From positions 1-7,223 of the forward strand of contig DDYW01000140.1 in assembly GCA_002348185.1 (NCBI GenBank): 7,223 bases of DNA. Direction: 5' to 3'. The notes below the pieces were generated by a model. That model saw only the letters and a list, made by a program, of their open reading frames with translations. It did not search any database and was not told the DNA's origin. A program made the position numbers and the translations under genes. Below are positions 6,939-7,223 of this stretch, one piece after another (position 1 is the stretch's first letter; every line of letters starts with the position of its first letter). Origin of the DNA: Candidatus Hydrogenedentes bacterium UBA2224. Its GTDB lineage: Bacteria > Hydrogenedentota > Hydrogenedentia > Hydrogenedentales > SLHB01.

Positions 6939-7223
6939 TCAGAAGGGCACGTCGTCCTCGCCGTCGTCCACGGGGCGAGTGTCGTAGGCGCCGGGTTCGT
7001 ATTCGCCGACGCCGGGAGGCGGCTCTTCCACGTTTCGGACCGCCCCGCCCTCGACGAGGTCGCCGAACCGCTGCATGGGCTTGTCAAACAAGAGCTGCAC
7101 CACGCCCGTGGGGCCGTTGCGCTGTTTGGCCACGTCGAGGCGGATCTTGTTCTGATGCATGTGCTCGGTCTCTTCGCCGGCCATGCGGGAGAGCATCAGC
7201 ACGACGTCGGCATCCTGCTCGAT
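6939..7223 (-). CDS. dnaB: Replicative DNA helicase DnaB, C-terminal fragment (5' part outside the window)
   Basis: Ninety-four codons plus the stop are present, and the gene continues past the right edge. The frame at the edge reads IEQDADVVLMLSR, the DnaB segment around the H4 motif of the RecA-like ATPase domain, and continues with KIRLDVAKQRNGPTGVVQL and RFGDL, matching the usual KQRNGP(T/I)G...RF end of DnaB. The arginine and lysine residues of KQRNGP belong to the subunit interface that contacts ATP in the hexamer. DnaB unwinds DNA at the fork on the lagging strand template. After RFGDL comes a tail of roughly 38 residues rich in Gly, Pro, Glu and Asp, ending VDDGEDDVPF. That end resembles the acidic DDDIPF/DDDLPF tip of SSB proteins. 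The gene is convergent with the beta-helix gene and unrelated to it in function. Confidence 0.94.
   Translation of the reverse strand: MEQDADVVLMLSRMAGEETEHMHQNKIRLDVAKQRNGPTGVVQLLFDKPMQRFGDLVEGGAVRNVEEPPPGVGEYEPGAYDTRPVDDGEDDVPF

Noticed and set aside
6854..7087. A 77-codon minus-strand frame overlapping dnaB and the end of the beta-helix gene
   Set aside because: It is a different frame from the recognised DnaB C-terminus, has no domain, and overlaps both real genes and the hairpin.

Overview
The window is GC-rich bacterial chromosomal DNA with strong Shine-Dalgarno sites, two GTG starts that can be assigned with confidence, and a typical GC-biased third codon position that opens many long spurious antisense frames. 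The gene content (a Gfo/Idh/MocA oxidoreductase, a sugar phosphate isomerase/epimerase-type TIM barrel, and a very large secreted right-handed beta-helix protein) together with a 9-bp GTCCAC-type tandem repeat and a short GCAGGCG-AGA-CGCCTGC palindrome resembles genomes of the Planctomycetes/Verrucomicrobia/Lentisphaerae/Hydrogenedentes sphere. This placement is inference from style and gene families, not from a marker gene.

Layout: 1-478 is non-coding and repeat-bearing (a perfect hairpin at 14-30, an imperfect direct repeat, nine 9-bp tandem units at 131-211, a REP-like palindrome at 246-262, and a weak promoter candidate just ahead of the first gene). 479-1471 (+) encodes a Gfo/Idh/MocA NAD(P)-dependent oxidoreductase. 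It converges, with only 20 bp between stop codons, on fumC (1492-2883, -), a class II fumarate hydratase. Upstream of fumC, after a 129-bp gap holding two GC-rich stem-loops, is a sugar phosphate isomerase/epimerase-like protein (3013-3867, -). A 266-bp divergent intergenic region separates this from a 917-residue secreted beta-helix protein (4134-6887, +) with a C-terminal lectin-like domain. A perfect 10-bp hairpin (6908-6931) lies between its stop and the convergent 3' end of dnaB (6939-7223, -, cut by the window edge).

Working together: the beta-helix protein is probably an exported carbohydrate-active enzyme (GH141/GH120-like architecture), and the divergent TIM-barrel isomerase and nearby Gfo/Idh/MocA oxidoreductase are the kind of cytoplasmic enzymes that process unusual sugars after uptake. 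fumC (TCA cycle) and dnaB (replication) are housekeeping genes. No transporter, regulator, mobile element, CRISPR array, tRNA or rRNA is visible. I found no convincing new multi-gene system. The most notable single observation is that the DnaB C-terminus ends in an acidic -DDVPF tip closely resembling the SSB C-terminal interaction peptide.
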